Positions 52,694-61,292 of a stretch of 64,000 bases of DNA are shown here, piece after piece. Under the pieces are notes generated by a model. The model ran no database searches, had not been told where the DNA came from, and worked only from the letters and a program-made list of their open reading frames with translations. Position 1 is the first letter of the stretch; every line of letters begins with the position of its first letter. The translations under genes were made by a program, and so were the position numbers. The DNA is from an uncultured Bacteroidales bacterium (lineage in GTDB: Bacteria; Bacteroidota; Bacteroidia; Bacteroidales; Bacteroidaceae): NCBI GenBank assembly GCA_902801475.1, contig CADCIO010000006.1, positions 84,736-148,735 of the forward strand, written 5' to 3'.

Positions 52694-53443
52694 TTATTGT
52701 GTCCAGAATTCCCACGAGGCAATAGCCTGTAAATGTAACATTTCGAGACCGTTCTTTACCGTTGCGCCTTGTGCTGCACCCTTTTTCATGAAGAGCGTCT
52801 CAAGAGGGTTATATACGAGGTCGTAAAGGAGATGGTTCTCGTTCATCGCTTCGTAGGGTAGGGCTGGACACTCGTCCACTTTGGGGAACATACCTACAGG
52901 CGAACAATTGACAATGACGGTGTAATCCTGGAGCAAATCTTTCGTTATATCGTTATATGTGATCATGTTTTCACGTGAAGTTCTGCTCACAAACAACGTT
53001 TCCATTCCTAACTTTTCTTCCAACCCATAATGAATGGCCTTCGATGCACCACCAGTACCCAGTATCAGCGCCTTCTCATGATGAGGCTTCAAGAGGGGTT
53101 TGATGCTCTCCACAAAACCAATCACATCGCTGTTGTAACCCGTCAGTTTGGGTTGACAGTTGACCGTTGACGGTTGACATTTTACCACATTCACCGCCCC
53201 AATCGCTTTTGCTTCAGGGCTAATCTCATCCAGATACTGCATGACCTGCTGCTTGTAGGGGATGGTCACGTTCAGCCCTAGCAATTCTGGGTGGCTTGCG
53301 ATGATGTTGGGAAACTCCTCAATGGAGGGAATTTCGAAGTTCAGATACTGTGCATCAATGTCCTCCTGCTCAAATTTCTCTGTGAAGAACTTGCGAGAGA
53401 AGGAATGTCCGAGGGGGTAGCCGATGAGTCCGTAAGTTGTCAT
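52694..53443 (-). CDS. aroE: Shikimate dehydrogenase
   Basis: This enzyme catalyses NADPH-dependent reduction of 3-dehydroshikimate in the aromatic amino-acid pathway. The 249-residue protein has substrate serines in [12 protein letters not shown] (near residue 8), the catalytic Lys in [11 protein letters not shown] (near 62) and a Rossmann loop [13 protein letters not shown] (near 120). Residues about 88-97 ([10 protein letters not shown]) are translated from a heptad array at 53151-53180 and form an insertion just before the conserved GYNSDVIGF block. The start at 53443 overlaps the ubiE stop as ATGA; an in-frame upstream ATG (53467) lies inside ubiE and is rejected. Confidence 0.93.
   Translation of the reverse strand: MTTYGLIGYPLGHSFSRKFFTEKFEQEDIDAQYLNFEIPSIEEFPNIIASHPELLGLNVTIPYKQQVMQYLDEISPEAKAIGAVNVVKCQPSTVNCQPKLTGYNSDVIGFVESIKPLLKPHHEKALILGTGGASKAIHYGLEEKLGMETLFVSRTSRENMITYNDITKDLLQDYTVIVNCSPVGMFPKVDECPALPYEAMNENHLLYDLVYNPLETLFMKKGAAQGATVKNGLEMLHLQAIASWEFWTQ
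53151..53180 (-). repeat. In-frame TTGACNG heptads within aroE
   Basis: Four 7-mers (TTGACAG, TTGACCG, TTGACGG, TTGACAT on the plus strand) lie inside the coding region and keep the frame. Confidence 0.87.
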
Positions 53444-54180
53444 TTTTCTGCTGTATAAAGGATGCACATGCCAAAAGCAAGGCGTTTGAAGTTTACGTTG
53501 TGGAATCCTGCCTGCTGGATAATGCCCTGCATACGCTCTGCTTGGGGTACAGCATCCATCGTCTCAGGCAGATAGGAATAGGCGGTTTTGTCCTTCGAGA
53601 AGAGTTTTCCCAACAGGGGCATCACCACCTTTTTATAAATATAGAAGAGCTGCTTCATAGGGAAGGAGACCGGAGTGCAGAGGTCAACCACAGAGAGATG
53701 TCCGTCATCCGCCAGTACACGATGCATCTCTTTCAGACACTCGTCGAGGTTCTGGAAATTGCGTAGAGCAAATGCAGAGATGACGGCATCGAACGAGCCT
53801 GTTTCAAAGGACATCTTTGCGCAGTCCTCGTTCTGAAACGTGATGATGTCCGAGAGTCCTGATGCCTTCACCTTCTCTCTGCCAATTGCCATCATCCCCT
53901 CGCTGATGTCACATCCCACCACCTTCTTCGGGTGCAGTTTTTGACAAGCAAGGATAGCGAAGTCGCCAGTGCCTGTGGCAATGTCGAGTACGCTATCCGT
54001 GCTGGTTCTGTTCTTGAGCAGAAAGTTGATGGCATTCTTGCGCCAGATACGGTCCACACCGAAACTGAGCGTGTGGTTGAGTGTGTCGTACGAGTGGGCG
54101 ATGTTGTCAAACATCTGCTCCACTTGCTCACGCTTCGTGCCCTCTTCGCCGTATGGCTTTATCTGCTCTTGCTCGTACAT
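53440..54180 (-). CDS. ubiE: Demethylmenaquinone methyltransferase
   Basis: This SAM-dependent C-methyltransferase converts demethylmenaquinone to menaquinone. The 246-residue protein has the family start [19 protein letters not shown] (near 28), SAM-binding [15 protein letters not shown] (near 64), [10 protein letters not shown] (near 87) and the conserved [19 protein letters not shown] (near 132). In a menaquinone-using Bacteroidota the name menG also applies. It is translationally coupled to aroE downstream. Confidence 0.95.
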   Translation of the reverse strand: MYEQEQIKPYGEEGTKREQVEQMFDNIAHSYDTLNHTLSFGVDRIWRKNAINFLLKNRTSTDSVLDIATGTGDFAILACQKLHPKKVVGCDISEGMMAIGREKVKASGLSDIITFQNEDCAKMSFETGSFDAVISAFALRNFQNLDECLKEMHRVLADDGHLSVVDLCTPVSFPMKQLFYIYKKVVMPLLGKLFSKDKTAYSYLPETMDAVPQAERMQGIIQQAGFHNVNFKRLAFGMCILYTAEK

Positions 54181-54185
54181 TCTTG

Positions 54186-54287
54186 AGTTAAAAGTTAAAA
54201 ACTAAAAACTAAAAGTAAAGATTACTTCCACACGGATGGTGGGTAACTTATACTTTTAGTTTTTAACTTTTAGTTTTTAGTTTTAAC
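54186..54287. repeat. Inverted pair of AAAACTA heptad arrays
   Basis: AAAACTA/AAAGTTA-type 7-mers at 54186-54219 face their complement at 54251-54287. The pair could form a long AT hairpin between purC and ubiE and act as a weak terminator. The right arm extends into purC and encodes its last codons (KTKN). Confidence 0.75.
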
Positions 54288-55223
54288 TAAGTAGTTAAGA
54301 ACATTCTTTTCAATTCGTGCAGCGATGTCCTCATCCGAGGTCTCCTTCACGAACTTCTCACCGATGATGTGCTCATACAACTCGATGTAGCGGTCACTTA
54401 CTGACTCAGCATATTCGTCTGTGATTTCTGGCATCACCTGACCAGGCTGATTCATGAAGTTGTGGTCGATGAGCCACTGGCGTACGAACTCTTTCGAGAG
54501 CTGTTTCTGAGGTTCACCCTTCGCGAACTTCTCCTCATAACCGTCTGCATAGAAGTAGCGGCTGGAGTCGGGTGTATGTACCTCGTCAATCAGATACACC
54601 TTGCCGTCACGCTTGCCAAACTCATACTTGGTGTCTACCAGAATCAGTCCCTTCTCGGCAGCCATCTTGGTACCCAGTTCGAAGAGGGCGTAGGTGTATT
54701 TCTCCATCACCTCATAATCCTCCTTGCTCACCAGTCCCTGTGCGATGATTTCTTCCTTAGAGATATTCTCGTCGTGACCCTCGTCTGCTTTTGTGGTAGG
54801 TGTGATGATAGGCTTTGGGAACTTCTGATTCTCCTTCATTCCTTCAGGCAGGGTGATGCCGCAAAGGGTACGATTTCCTGCCTTGTACTCACGCCAAGCA
54901 GAACCTGTCAGATAGCCACGAATGATCATCTCCACACGGAAACCCTCGCACTTCAGACCCACCGTCACCATGGGGTCTGGTGTGGCCAATTTCCAGTTCG
55001 GTACGATGTCAGCACTGGCATCGAGGAACTTTGCTGCAATTTGGTTCAGCACCTGACCCTTGAAAGGGATGCCCTTAGGCAGCACTACGTCGAATGCAGA
55101 AATGCGGTCGGTGGCGACCATCACCATCAGGTCATCGTTGATGTTATACACGTCACGAACTTTGCCGTGATACACTTCCTTCTGTCCGGGGAAGTTGAAA
55201 TCTGTTCTTGTTAAAGCTTTCAT
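54270..55223 (-). CDS. purC: SAICAR synthetase
   Basis: This enzyme condenses CAIR with aspartate in purine synthesis. The 317-residue protein has [20 protein letters not shown] (near residue 21), [16 protein letters not shown] (near 42), the [14 protein letters not shown] block (near 103) and [19 protein letters not shown] (near 213). It is of the longer type found in Bacteroidota and eukaryotic-like enzymes. The C-terminal residues after NYLV come from the adjacent heptad repeat. Confidence 0.96.
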   Translation of the reverse strand: MKALTRTDFNFPGQKEVYHGKVRDVYNINDDLMVMVATDRISAFDVVLPKGIPFKGQVLNQIAAKFLDASADIVPNWKLATPDPMVTVGLKCEGFRVEMIIRGYLTGSAWREYKAGNRTLCGITLPEGMKENQKFPKPIITPTTKADEGHDENISKEEIIAQGLVSKEDYEVMEKYTYALFELGTKMAAEKGLILVDTKYEFGKRDGKVYLIDEVHTPDSSRYFYADGYEEKFAKGEPQKQLSKEFVRQWLIDHNFMNQPGQVMPEITDEYAESVSDRYIELYEHIIGEKFVKETSDEDIAARIEKNVLNYLVKTKN

Positions 55224-55235
55224 CTTCTTATAGAT

Positions 55236-56210
55236 TTAATTGTTGTTCTCGTTAAATAGCGGGTACTTCGTTTCGCTCTCGTATTGATGATATGCGTTCA
55301 CGATTCTCGTCACCAGTTTATGTCTGACAATGTCCCTCTCATCCATCTCCACAAACGCAATGCCTTTCACGTCCTTCAGCACCTCCTTCGCCTCCTTCAG
55401 TCCACTCTTCACGTTGCGTGGCAGGTCAATCTGTGTCAAGTCTCCCGTGATGATCATCTTTGTGTTCTGACCCATGCGGGTGAGGAACATCTTAATTTGC
55501 TGCGTCGTTGTGTTCTGGGCTTCGTCAAGGATGACCACAGCATCGTTCAGCGTACGCCCTCTCATGAACGCCAGTGGAGCAATCTGAATCACATTCTGTT
55601 CCATGTATTCAGTCAGCTTCTGTGCTGGAATCATGTCTTGTAAGGCATCGTAAAGTGGTTGCAGATAGGGGTCAATCTTCTCCCTCATGTCACCAGGCAG
55701 GAAACCCAGTTTCTCACCTGCCTCCACAGCGGGACGGCACAAAATAATCTTCCTGATTTCCTTGTTCTTCAATGCCCTCACAGCCAACGCAATCGATACA
55801 TACGTCTTACCTGAACCAGCAGGACCGATGGCAAACAGCATGTCGTTCTTGTAGTAGGCATTCACCAGCGTCTTCTGGTTCTCCGAACGTGCTCCAATTG
55901 CCTTGCCCGTCACGCTGTAGCAGATGGCACTCCCGTCTGCAGCATGACCGTTGGGCATCTCCCCCCTCACAATCTGCAAGATGTCCTCCTCGTTCAGCGA
56001 GTTGTACTTCGCACAATGTTCCTGCATCTTCTGGATGTTCTCCTCAAACGCACACATCTCCTCCTCGTCGCCCATCACCTTGATGATGTTGCCACGAGCC
56101 ACAATCCTCAGCTTCGGATACAATGCCTTTATCATCTGCAGATGGACATTCTGTACCCCATAAAACGTCACAAGGTCGATGTCCTCCAGAACAATCATTT
56201 TCTCAATCAT
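55236..56210 (-). CDS. phoH: PhoH-family ATPase
   Basis: This 324-residue protein has an N-terminal KH-like part (to about 100) and an ATPase domain: Walker A in AIGPAGSGKTYVSIALAVRA (near 134), RPAVEAGEKLGFLPGDMREK (near 165) and Walker B in AVVILDEAQNTTTQQIKMFL (near 231). The family is RNA-associated and linked to ribosome maturation with YbeY. The gene precedes purC on the minus strand with a 12-base gap. Its start is 6 bases from a TACCTTCG element. Confidence 0.93.
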   Translation of the reverse strand: MIEKMIVLEDIDLVTFYGVQNVHLQMIKALYPKLRIVARGNIIKVMGDEEEMCAFEENIQKMQEHCAKYNSLNEEDILQIVRGEMPNGHAADGSAICYSVTGKAIGARSENQKTLVNAYYKNDMLFAIGPAGSGKTYVSIALAVRALKNKEIRKIILCRPAVEAGEKLGFLPGDMREKIDPYLQPLYDALQDMIPAQKLTEYMEQNVIQIAPLAFMRGRTLNDAVVILDEAQNTTTQQIKMFLTRMGQNTKMIITGDLTQIDLPRNVKSGLKEAKEVLKDVKGIAFVEMDERDIVRHKLVTRIVNAYHQYESETKYPLFNENNN

Positions 56211-56215
56211 GGTGC

Positions 56216-56245
56216 GAAGGTACGAAGAATTTGCGAATTGACAAA
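56216..56245 (-). promoter_or_regulatory. Promoter of phoH
   Basis: On the minus strand, TTTG (56242-56245) and TACCTTCG (56216-56223) are 18 bases apart, close to consensus. The phoH start codon is 6 bases downstream, so its leader would be extremely short. Confidence 0.5.
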
Positions 56246-56345
56246 ATTTTCCCAGCCTTTTATGTAAGGGGTAAAATACAAATGACGGGGTGGGGAAGGG
56301 TGAAATGATATTTTTTTGGCTTTTTCATGAAAAAAAAGTTTGTTT

Positions 56346-56379
56346 TTTGCTTGGATGTTGTGATAATTTTATATCTTTG
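56346..56379 (+). promoter_or_regulatory. Promoter of nrdD
   Basis: TTTG at 56346-56349 and TATCTTTG at 56372-56379 are 22 bases apart. Transcription would begin near 56386 and give a leader of about 240 bases, which begins with two hairpins. The gene-free stretch 56211-56625 thus holds the two divergent promoters and this leader. Confidence 0.7.
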
Positions 56380-56382
56380 CAT

Positions 56383-56460
56383 CCGAAAAAAGTTTGCCAA
56401 AACGGAAAACTTTCCGAGCGGTGAAAATGAAAAAGTTTCCCGTTTCGGAAAACTTTTTGA
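56383..56460 (+). promoter_or_regulatory. Tandem duplicated hairpins at the start of the nrdD leader
   Basis: Two similar inverted repeats follow the nrdD promoter. Each pairs AAAGTTTNCC with GGAAAACTTT around a 5-8 base loop: copy 1 at about 56383-56416 and copy 2 at about 56428-56460 (AAAAAGTTTCC facing GGAAAACTTTTT). They could be repeated operator sites or a structured RNA leader controlling the anaerobic reductase. Confidence 0.6.
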
Positions 56461-56625
56461 AATGGACAAGAAATGGAAATAGTTGAAAGAGAGTGAGATA
56501 GAGATATGTGAATAAAGAATTAGTTAAACTCTGAATACGAAAAAGTTGTCCAAAAGTAAATTTTTACAGCAACATTAATACACATATTATAATAATTATA
56601 AGTACCAAAAGACTATTGACAGACA

Positions 56626-58725
56626 ATGGAAATTAGTAATTTTACCATTACGAAACGAGACGGCTCGAAAGACAGTTTCTCGTTGGACAAAATCATGAAC
56701 GCGATTGTGAAGGCGTTCGAGAGTGTGGACGAACCTGCTGACCTTGGTACGATTTCCAAGATTATCAGCCATCTGGACATTAAGGATGATATTAAAGTGG
56801 AGGATATTCAGAACCAGGTGGAAGAGGCGTTGATGAAGGAGGGTCATTTCAAGGTGGCGAAGTCGTTCATGCTGTACCGTCAGGCGCACATGGAGGATCG
56901 TGAGACGTTGGCGAAGTTGCAGTTCTTGAGTGACTATTGTGAGAGTGTGAATGCTGCGACGGGTTCTAAGTATGACGCTAACGCGAATGTGGAGCACAAG
57001 AACATCGCCACGCTGATTGGCGAGCTGCCAAAGTCTAACTTCATCCGTCTGAACCGTCGTTTGCTGACCGACCGCATCAAGAAGATGTACGGTAAGGAGC
57101 TGGCTGACGAGTACATTGACAAGCTGACGCATCACTTCATCTATAAGAATGATGAGACATCGCTGGCGAACTATTGTGCTTCCATTACGATGTATCCTTG
57201 GCTCATCGGTGGCACTGTGTCGATTGGTGGCAACTCGACAGCACCAACGAATCTGAAATCGTTTGCTGGCGGTTTCATCAATATGGTGTTCATGGTCAGC
57301 TCGATGCTTTCTGGCGCGTGTGCAACGCCTGAGTTCTTGATGTACATGAACTACTTCATCGGTAAGGAGTATGGCAAGGACTACTACAAGCGTGCCGACG
57401 AGCAAGCGGACATGTCGTTGAAGAAGCGCACCATCGACAAGATCATTACCGATTACTTCGAGCAGATTGTGTATTCTCTCAACCAGCCTACAGGTGCACG
57501 TAACTATCAGGCAGTGTTCTGGAATGTGGCTTACTATGACAAATACTACTTCCAGAGCATCTTTGGCGAGTTCTATTTTCCTGATGGCTCACAGCCTGAT
57601 TGGGAAGGACTCAGCTGGTTGCAGAAGCGCTTCATGAAGTGGTTCAACCGCGAGAGAACCAAGACGTTGCTGACTTTCCCTGTGGAGACAATGGCCCTTC
57701 TGACCGACGAGAACGGCGAGCCAAAGGATGAAGAGTGGGGCGACTTCACGGCCGAGATGTATGCAGAGGGCCACTCATTCTTTACCTACATGAGCGACAA
57801 TGCCGATTCGCTTTCTTCTTGCTGCCGCTTGCGCAACGAGATCACGGACAATGGCTTCAGCTACACGCTGGGTGCAGGTGGTGTTTCGACTGGTTCGAAG
57901 AGTGTGCTGACGATCAACCTGAACCGTTGCATCCAGACCGCTGTCAACCAGAAGAAGGACTATCTGGAGGAACTGGGCAAGGTGATTGACCTCTGCCACA
58001 AGGTGCAGTTGGCTTATAATGAGAACCTGAAGGAACTGCAGGAGCACGGCATGTTGCCACTCTTCGATGCTGGTTACATCAACATTGGTCGCCAGTACTT
58101 GACCATCGGCATCAACGGACTCGTGGAGGCAGCTGAATTCATGGGCTTGAAGATTACGCCAAACGAAGAGTACAAGAAGTTTGTGCAGGGTATTCTCGGA
58201 CTCATTGAGAAGTACAACAAGCAGTATCGCACGAAGGACGTGATGTTCAACTGCGAGATGATTCCTGCCGAGAACGTGGGTGTGAAGCACGCGAAGTGGG
58301 ATAGGGAAGACGGCTACTTCGTTCCACGCGATTGCTACAACAGCTACTTCTACGTGGTGGAGGACGACACCCTCTCCATCATCGACAAGTTCAAGTTGCA
58401 TGGTGCGCCATACATCGAGCACCTCACGGGCGGTTCAGCGCTGCACATGAACCTGGAGGAACATCTCTCCAAGCAGCAGTATGCGAAACTCCTCAAGGTG
58501 GCAGCTCAGGAAGGTTGCAACTACTTCACGTTCAACATTCCAAACACTGTCTGCAACGACTGCGGACACATCGACAAGCGTTACCTGCACGAGTGCCCGA
58601 AGTGCGGCTCAAAGAACATAGACTACATGACCCGTATCATCGGTTACCTGAAGCGCGTGAGCAACTTCTCACAGCCACGTCAGGAAGAGGCAGCACGCAG
58701 ATTCTACGCTCATGCAAGCGCCTGA
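56626..58725 (+). CDS. nrdD: Anaerobic ribonucleoside-triphosphate reductase
   Basis: This oxygen-sensitive glycyl-radical enzyme makes dNTPs in the absence of oxygen. The 699-residue protein has an N-terminal ATP-cone (ITKRDGSKDSFSLDKIMNAI), a central barrel with NADSLSSCCRLRNEI (near 395), and a C-terminal zinc site CNDCGH...CPKCGS (near 643-663). The glycyl-radical loop TRIIGYLKRVSNFS (near 671) carries the radical Gly. It is activated by the NrdG activase encoded next. The gene has a promoter and long leader and is separated from nrdG by a heptad array. Confidence 0.97.
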   Translation: MEISNFTITKRDGSKDSFSLDKIMNAIVKAFESVDEPADLGTISKIISHLDIKDDIKVEDIQNQVEEALMKEGHFKVAKSFMLYRQAHMEDRETLAKLQFLSDYCESVNAATGSKYDANANVEHKNIATLIGELPKSNFIRLNRRLLTDRIKKMYGKELADEYIDKLTHHFIYKNDETSLANYCASITMYPWLIGGTVSIGGNSTAPTNLKSFAGGFINMVFMVSSMLSGACATPEFLMYMNYFIGKEYGKDYYKRADEQADMSLKKRTIDKIITDYFEQIVYSLNQPTGARNYQAVFWNVAYYDKYYFQSIFGEFYFPDGSQPDWEGLSWLQKRFMKWFNRERTKTLLTFPVETMALLTDENGEPKDEEWGDFTAEMYAEGHSFFTYMSDNADSLSSCCRLRNEITDNGFSYTLGAGGVSTGSKSVLTINLNRCIQTAVNQKKDYLEELGKVIDLCHKVQLAYNENLKELQEHGMLPLFDAGYINIGRQYLTIGINGLVEAAEFMGLKITPNEEYKKFVQGILGLIEKYNKQYRTKDVMFNCEMIPAENVGVKHAKWDREDGYFVPRDCYNSYFYVVEDDTLSIIDKFKLHGAPYIEHLTGGSALHMNLEEHLSKQQYAKLLKVAAQEGCNYFTFNIPNTVCNDCGHIDKRYLHECPKCGSKNIDYMTRIIGYLKRVSNFSQPRQEEAARRFYAHASA

Positions 58726-58726
58726 G

Positions 58727-58780
58727 AACTGTCAACTATCAACTGTCAACTATCAACTGTCAACTATCAACTGTCAACTA
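58727..58780 (+). repeat. CAACTNT heptad array between nrdD and nrdG
   Basis: Seven perfect alternating units (CAACTGT, CAACTAT) fill the gap. The last one supplies the A of the nrdG start codon, so the spacing between the genes is made wholly of repeat. Confidence 0.93.
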
Positions 58781-59274
58781 TGCTCAAGTACGTCAATACA
58801 GGCATTGTCTTTCAGGAGATTCCCGACGAGGTGACGCTGGCCATCAACATCTCAGGTTGTCCCTGTCGCTGCCCGGGCTGCCACTCGCAATATCTGTGGG
58901 AGGACATTGGCATGCCGCTCACGACTGACGCCATCGACGAGTTTGTCGAGAAGAACGGCAAGGACATCACCTGCATCGCTTTCATGGGCGGTGACGCCGA
59001 GCCACGCCGCATCAACCGTCTGGCGCAGTACATCCACGAGGAATATCCCCACCTGAAGGTCGCATGGTACAGCGGCAAGATGCGCGTGCCGTTGGAGGTG
59101 AACAAGGACGACTTCGACTACATCAAGGTCGGGCCCTACCTCCAGCACCTCGGACCGCTCAACAAGCCCACGACCAACCAGCGGCTCTACAAGAACACGC
59201 ACGATGACTCCTGGGAAGACATCACCAGCCGATTCTGGTTGGCTCATCCGACGGACGGAAATTCCGCGAAATAA
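58780..59274 (+). CDS. nrdG: Anaerobic ribonucleotide reductase-activating protein
   Basis: This radical-SAM activase generates the glycyl radical on NrdD. The 164-residue protein has the iron-sulfur motif C-x3-C-x2-C in SGCPCRCPGCHSQYLWED near residue 27, a GGDAEP segment (near 70) in place of the common GGEP, and a C-terminal WLAHPTDG. The start ATG is formed at the end of the heptad array. The hairpin at 59317 terminates the nrdDG transcript. Confidence 0.94.
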   Translation: MLKYVNTGIVFQEIPDEVTLAINISGCPCRCPGCHSQYLWEDIGMPLTTDAIDEFVEKNGKDITCIAFMGGDAEPRRINRLAQYIHEEYPHLKVAWYSGKMRVPLEVNKDDFDYIKVGPYLQHLGPLNKPTTNQRLYKNTHDDSWEDITSRFWLAHPTDGNSAK

Positions 59275-59316
59275 TTGACTGACACAATAACGCTTGCAAA
59301 AGCATCAGAGGAATCA

Positions 59317-59355
59317 AAGGGACTGGCAGACATCACGTTTGTCAGTCCTTTTATT
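59317..59355 (+). terminator. Terminator of nrdDG
   Basis: AAAGGGACTGGCA facing TGTCAGTCCTTTT (one G-T pair, one mismatch) with a T-rich end, 43 bases after the nrdG stop. Confidence 0.82.
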
Positions 59356-59418
59356 TTGCCGCAGGCAATCCACCCTTTTGCCGACGTATCGTTGACCTCG
59401 AAACGGCGTACTATTTAT

Positions 59419-59443
59419 GCTCCCTCGTGGGAGCGTGTTTTTT
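59419..59443 (+). terminator. Second short terminator-like hairpin
   Basis: GCTCCC-tcgt-GGGAGC is a perfect six-base stem with a TCGT loop followed by GTGTTTTTTTC, in the gap after nrdG. It has no gene immediately upstream and may be a back-up terminator. Confidence 0.6.
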
Positions 59444-59486
59444 CTCTCATAGGGTAACCATATATATTATAGCCGGAATATAAAAG

Positions 59487-59530
59487 GTTTAGTTTAGGTT
59501 ATGGATATTTAATATGGGAATAAACTAAAC
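59487..59530. repeat. GTTTAGTTTA inverted repeat in the 59275-59682 gap
   Basis: GTTTAGTTTA at 59487-59496 and TAAACTAAAC at 59521-59530 are a perfect ten-base inverted repeat with a 24-base spacer. The rest of this 408-base gap after the two hairpins (59531-59682) shows no gene or further structure I can support. Confidence 0.6.
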
Positions 59531-59682
59531 TGCACCATATTCAAACTTATCTGCCCCTTTCTCTTTCTTTTTTGGACGGCACACAAATCAAATGTTACGC
59601 GGAATCGTGGAACTCGTAAAAACATTCTACAGAGCATCATATACATGGCGATTATCCCCTTATCTACATGACGCTCCTTGCT

Positions 59683-61292
59683 TTATTCTGTTGTATATTC
59701 AAACCAATCAAAATCTGCAGATCCGGCTTCACCCTGGGCAAACAAGCCAAGCATCACGCCTGTGAACCCGCCTATCACTTCGGTTGAAAGATAGCGGAAG
59801 TCCATCTTGCTGAGTGTGGTGAATGAATTGCCGTCGGCGGAAACTTGCATGTAGTAATAGTCCTTGTCGGAACTGATGCGTATGTCAGCCTGGGAGTCTT
59901 TCAGTTCAACGGGTTGGCCGGCATGACTGAGTGCTCCCACACGGATATTTGACTTAGCCAAAAGCTTTCCGTCCTTTCGTTCTATTATCACATCATAATG
60001 GTTCAGGGGTGCTGCATAGGCCGTGATTCCTGCCTGAGAGCCTTCTGCCAGATGGGATGCGTCAATGAGTGCGGTGGCGTTGAAACGTAGCTCAGTCTGA
60101 CGTCTTGCCGCGAAAGTGGGCGATGTGGCTGCATCAAGAGGCGTAGAAGTGGGATGCAGACGCAACCAACCCTTTCGTTCAGTGAGTGAGTAGCGCGAAT
60201 AATCGGGATTGCCGATGCTCATCCATCCCCAAGGCAATCCAATATTGCTGTAGCTGTCGGCTGGTACATCGCGCTTGACGAAATTGAACTCTTCGCGTAC
60301 AGGGTCAAGGGGCATTGGAACTTGAGGTAAGGTCTGACATTTCATATTGATGGCCAAAGTGCCGGTGCAAGCATGGTCTCGCGTCCCATCACATGCAGGA
60401 GGTAACCGCTGGTGCGATAACCCAGACAAATCATCCACCATGAGGAGTCGGGTGCTTGTATGAGGTCAGCATGTCCGAGCCCTTGAATATTGCTGTTCTG
60501 CATCTTCATGCTGAAATGCGTTAGAATGGGGTTGGCAGGATTCGATTCATACGGCCCGAACAGAGAGCGGCTTCGCAAGATGTTGACATGGTGGCCATGC
60601 TCCGTGCCGCCTTCAGCAAGCATCATGTAATAATAGCCGTCTTTCTTGTATATGTGTGGACCTTCAGGATAACGTCCGCCGAGTCCCGTTCCCAAGTGAT
60701 GAACATCGCCTATACGCCGACCAGTATGAATGTCAATCTCGCAGATGTTGATTTCACCCGGCTTGATTCCTGGGCGTGTTTCGTCTGCTGCTGCTTTCCA
60801 TAAGAAATAGCACTTCCCTTCGTCCCAAAAGAGGGTAGGGTCGCAACTGCCGAGGGCAAAGTCAATGAATATGGGGTCGGACCATTCTTTAGATGGGTCG
60901 TCTGTCCAGACGTAGAAATGGCGACGTGATGGGAAAATGGTGGTCACCATGTAATAGCGGCCCTCATGATAGCGGATGGTTGGAGCATAGATGCCCGCAT
61001 TAGTCCAGCCCAGTTCTGGCTGGTTCTGTGTGTAAAGCCCTGAGAGGTCAAGCTGCGATTTGCGTGAGAGGCAATTTCCCACCTGCTCCCAATGTATCAA
61101 GTCTTTGCTGTGGAAGACTGGTACTCCAGGAAAATACTGGAATGTGCTGTTAACAAGGTAGAAGTCCTTTCCGTTTGTACACACACTTGGATCGGCATGA
61201 AAGCCGGGAAGCACAGGGTTGCGATAGCCCTGAGCCAGGATGTTCAAAGACGCTATAACAGCGATAGAGATTGTGAATAATAGTTTCTTCAT
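59683..61292 (-). pseudogene. Frameshifted GH43 beta-xylosidase/arabinofuranosidase-like gene
   Basis: Two minus-strand frames together make one GH43 enzyme. 61292-60342 encodes the signal peptide and catalytic five-blade propeller, with the general base Asp in LPGFHADPSVCTNGKDFYL, the pKa-modulating Asp in GSCDPTLFWDEG and the general acid Glu in RYPEGPHIYKKDGYYYM. It breaks after GRETMLAPALW. A different frame then continues at about base 60355 with INMKCQTLPQVP and runs through a C-terminal beta-sandwich domain to 59683. The pieces overlap by about 100 bases in unrelated frames, so a single indel, perhaps a small deletion, is needed. Either a real inactivation or an assembly error. The predicted substrate is xylan or arabinoxylan side chains. 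Confidence 0.85.

Noticed and set aside
59275..59682. A gene or tRNA in the gap after nrdG
   Set aside because: Only hairpins and an inverted repeat are visible; no cloverleaf, TPsiC-like sequence or credible open frame was found.
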